A DNA stretch of 64,000 bases from Cyanophora paradoxa (Eukaryota; Glaucocystophyceae; Cyanophorales; Cyanophoraceae), in NCBI GenBank assembly GCA_004431415.1, contig QPMI01000143.1, positions 124,001-188,000 on the forward strand, in the 5' to 3' direction. A program made the translations under genes and the position numbers. Below are positions 62,283 to 64,000 of this stretch, piece after piece; within the stretch, counting starts at the first letter, position 1, and the number at the start of each line of letters is the position of its first letter. The notes under the pieces are model-generated. The model saw only the letters and a program-made list of their open reading frames with translations, had not been told where the DNA came from and made no database searches.

Positions 62283-64000
62283 ATCTGTAACGCTGAAATC
62301 GATCCGACGTCGACAATTAGCTGTGTATGCATGAGCCGAATCCAGGAACTGATCATGAGGGCAGGAAGAACGAACGACTCCAATTGCAAATCTGCAGCTT
62401 CGATGGCGGTCCGGGCGCCAGACGCGTCGACGTCCACCTGCGCTCGAGTCATATATACGCGCTCGCGGGATCCCCGGAGATATCGATGATATCGACGAGG
62501 GACATATCAGGCTTGCAATTGCCTTCAAATGGGGCTTCTCCCGAGCCCGAGGCTTCTCCTCCACCTCTTCAGTGTCTCCACCGCGGCCGCGCGGCCGCGC
62601 GCGCGGTTACGTACCTCTAGATCTCCTCCTCTTGATCTCCGGGATCCTCGAGCTCGCCGAATCAGATCTCCTCGAGCTCGCCGAACTCTGCTGATCATGA
62701 GCCGCACCTCATGATCAGTGCACGTGCACGTGACTCAGTGACTGTGAACGCGGTTCAACGCACACGCACGCATACAGCGGCACACTGTGACACTGCGCAT
62801 GCGGCAGCTGGCAGCGCGCGCGGCTGCAGCTGGCGCCGGCAGCCTGCTGCAAGTTGCAAGGCTGCAGCTGCAAGCCAGCAAGTTGGGCTGCTCCTGCAAT
62901 CGCTGCATGCTGTTGCCATCGCTCTAAGTTTACTCGAGCTCGTACGCGTCTTGGGCGTTGGGCGGCTTGGGCCCTCGGCGAGCTCGAGCTCGAGCTCGAT
63001 CTACCTCCATCTATGGCGCAGACAATGGGGGCCTTTTTGGGGGGTAGTTCAGACTTCTTCGGCCGGACCCTCATGATCACGTGTCAGCTGGCGAAGTTAA
63101 GCTTGCGCATGCTGCGCAGGTACCGGTATGCGCGCGCGCATGCTGGCCAGTGGCCATGCATATGCCAGTTCACCAGTACCCCCTCAATAACACCCGACGT
63201 GTCATCCGTGCACCGGTACCCGCGGCCGTGACCCAGAATTCGAAGAAATGGAAAACATTTTATTTTTGTGCGTATATATACGTGTACCAGTACGTTAGCG
63301 TGTGTACGCAGTACCCGGGCCGCGGGACTCGGGAATCGGGCCGGGCCCAAAAATAATCGGGAATAGGGATATCGACGCGTACGTCGACTCGGCGATATCG
63401 CGATCGATCCCGCGGCCGCGGCCATGGCCACGGCCGCGCCGCGGCGGGCCGGGCCGCGGCCGGCCGCGCGGGGCCCGGCCCGGCGCCGCGTGCAGACTGT
63501 GCACGATCATGCATATGATCACGATCACTGAGTCATGATCACGATCATGATCATGGCCATGGGGCGCCGCGGCAGTCATGATCATGATCATGATCAGTGC
63601 ACGTCCGCCGCGGCGCCGGGCGCCCGGCTGCGGGCCGGCGCCTGCGGCCCGCGGCCGGCGCCGCCCGGCCGCCGCTGCAGCCTCCTGATCATGATTAGCT
63701 GCGCATGCAGGGCCCGGCCCTCATGACTCAGTGAGATCGCGATCGCGATTCGAATTCGAAAATTCGCGATCAAAATCCACACGCGGCGCGCGCGCGCACT
63801 GCGGCCGCCGGGCAGCCGCGTTGACCGTCGGACCATGATCAGCTCAAACTTGCAAGTTGCAATTGATATCAGAGTATCGCCGCCGAGTCGATCATCAGGC
63901 TGAAATGATTAATATTAATATAAGCTGCGTGTACAGCTGAATCGATCGCGTGTACAGCTAATATATAATTTGTGCATCATGGCATCGCCTAATAAAATCT
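62283..64000. other. spacer of duplication unit 3
   Basis: No gene is seen. It holds the same palindrome-rich DNA as 54893-57500, without the two insertions of unit 2, and ATGATC arrays at about 63505-63600. Confidence 0.5.

Larger units (their letters stand above)
59700..64000. repeat. segmental duplication, unit 3 (runs off the right edge)
   Basis: It is the direct repeat of 52010-57500. The last bases (CATCGCCTAATAAAATCT) equal those at about 57482-57500, just before the membrane-protein gene, so a second copy of that gene is expected beyond the window. Confidence 0.88.

Overview
The window is a piece of a GC-rich eukaryotic nuclear genome, most likely a microalga or another protist; the species cannot be named from the sequence. 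Host genes have several exons with short GC-rich introns (GT-AG, perhaps some GC-AG). Host spacers are crowded with palindromic hexamers. Into this DNA is set an AT-rich, intron-poor block of about 25 kb at 7284-32574, which is two Polinton-like viruses (PLVs), one nested inside the other.

Regions. 1-1464: UTP6 homologue (minus strand, running off the left edge). About 2108-7156: multi-exon SF1 helicase of the Pif1/RecD class (plus strand). 7284-32574: outer PLV with perfect 170-bp terminal inverted repeats (TIRs). 12215-26123: inner PLV of 13,909 bp with about 404-bp TIRs, flanked by an exact 6-bp target-site duplication (ctcgtt) and sitting inside the DNA polymerase gene of the outer element. 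Without the insertion the outer element would be about 11.4 kb. 13127-15491: a GC-rich tandem array inside the inner PLV, bracketed by a perfect 26-bp direct repeat. 32643-33480: host exon. 33.5-37.7 kb: MITE-like and other repeats. 37745-40192: host gene family A, copy 1. 40.7-48.6 kb: few genes, clusters of a word and its reverse complement, a hAT remnant and a SINE-like unit. 48.65-50.41 kb: CCCH zinc-finger gene. 52.0-64.0 kb: a tandem duplication with a 7390-bp offset carrying family A copies 2 and 3 (inverted relative to copy 1) and a multi-pass membrane-protein gene.

How the PLV genes work together. Both elements carry the same virion module in the same order: packaging ATPase, major capsid protein, divergently transcribed penton protein, a basic protein, a spacer with conserved hairpins, an 85-residue basic protein, then the replication gene and a DDE integrase. 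The capsid modules are nearly identical. The replication genes share only about their first 88 residues. The outer element then encodes a classical protein-primed family B polymerase, while the inner element encodes a polymerase-like palm fused to an SF1 helicase and an HNH-like zinc domain. The outer element is broken by the insertion, by a 1-nt frameshift in its polymerase and by frameshifts in its basic-protein gene; its capsid, penton and ATPase frames stay open. The inner element is nearly intact, with one 1-nt frameshift in a G run of the replicase.
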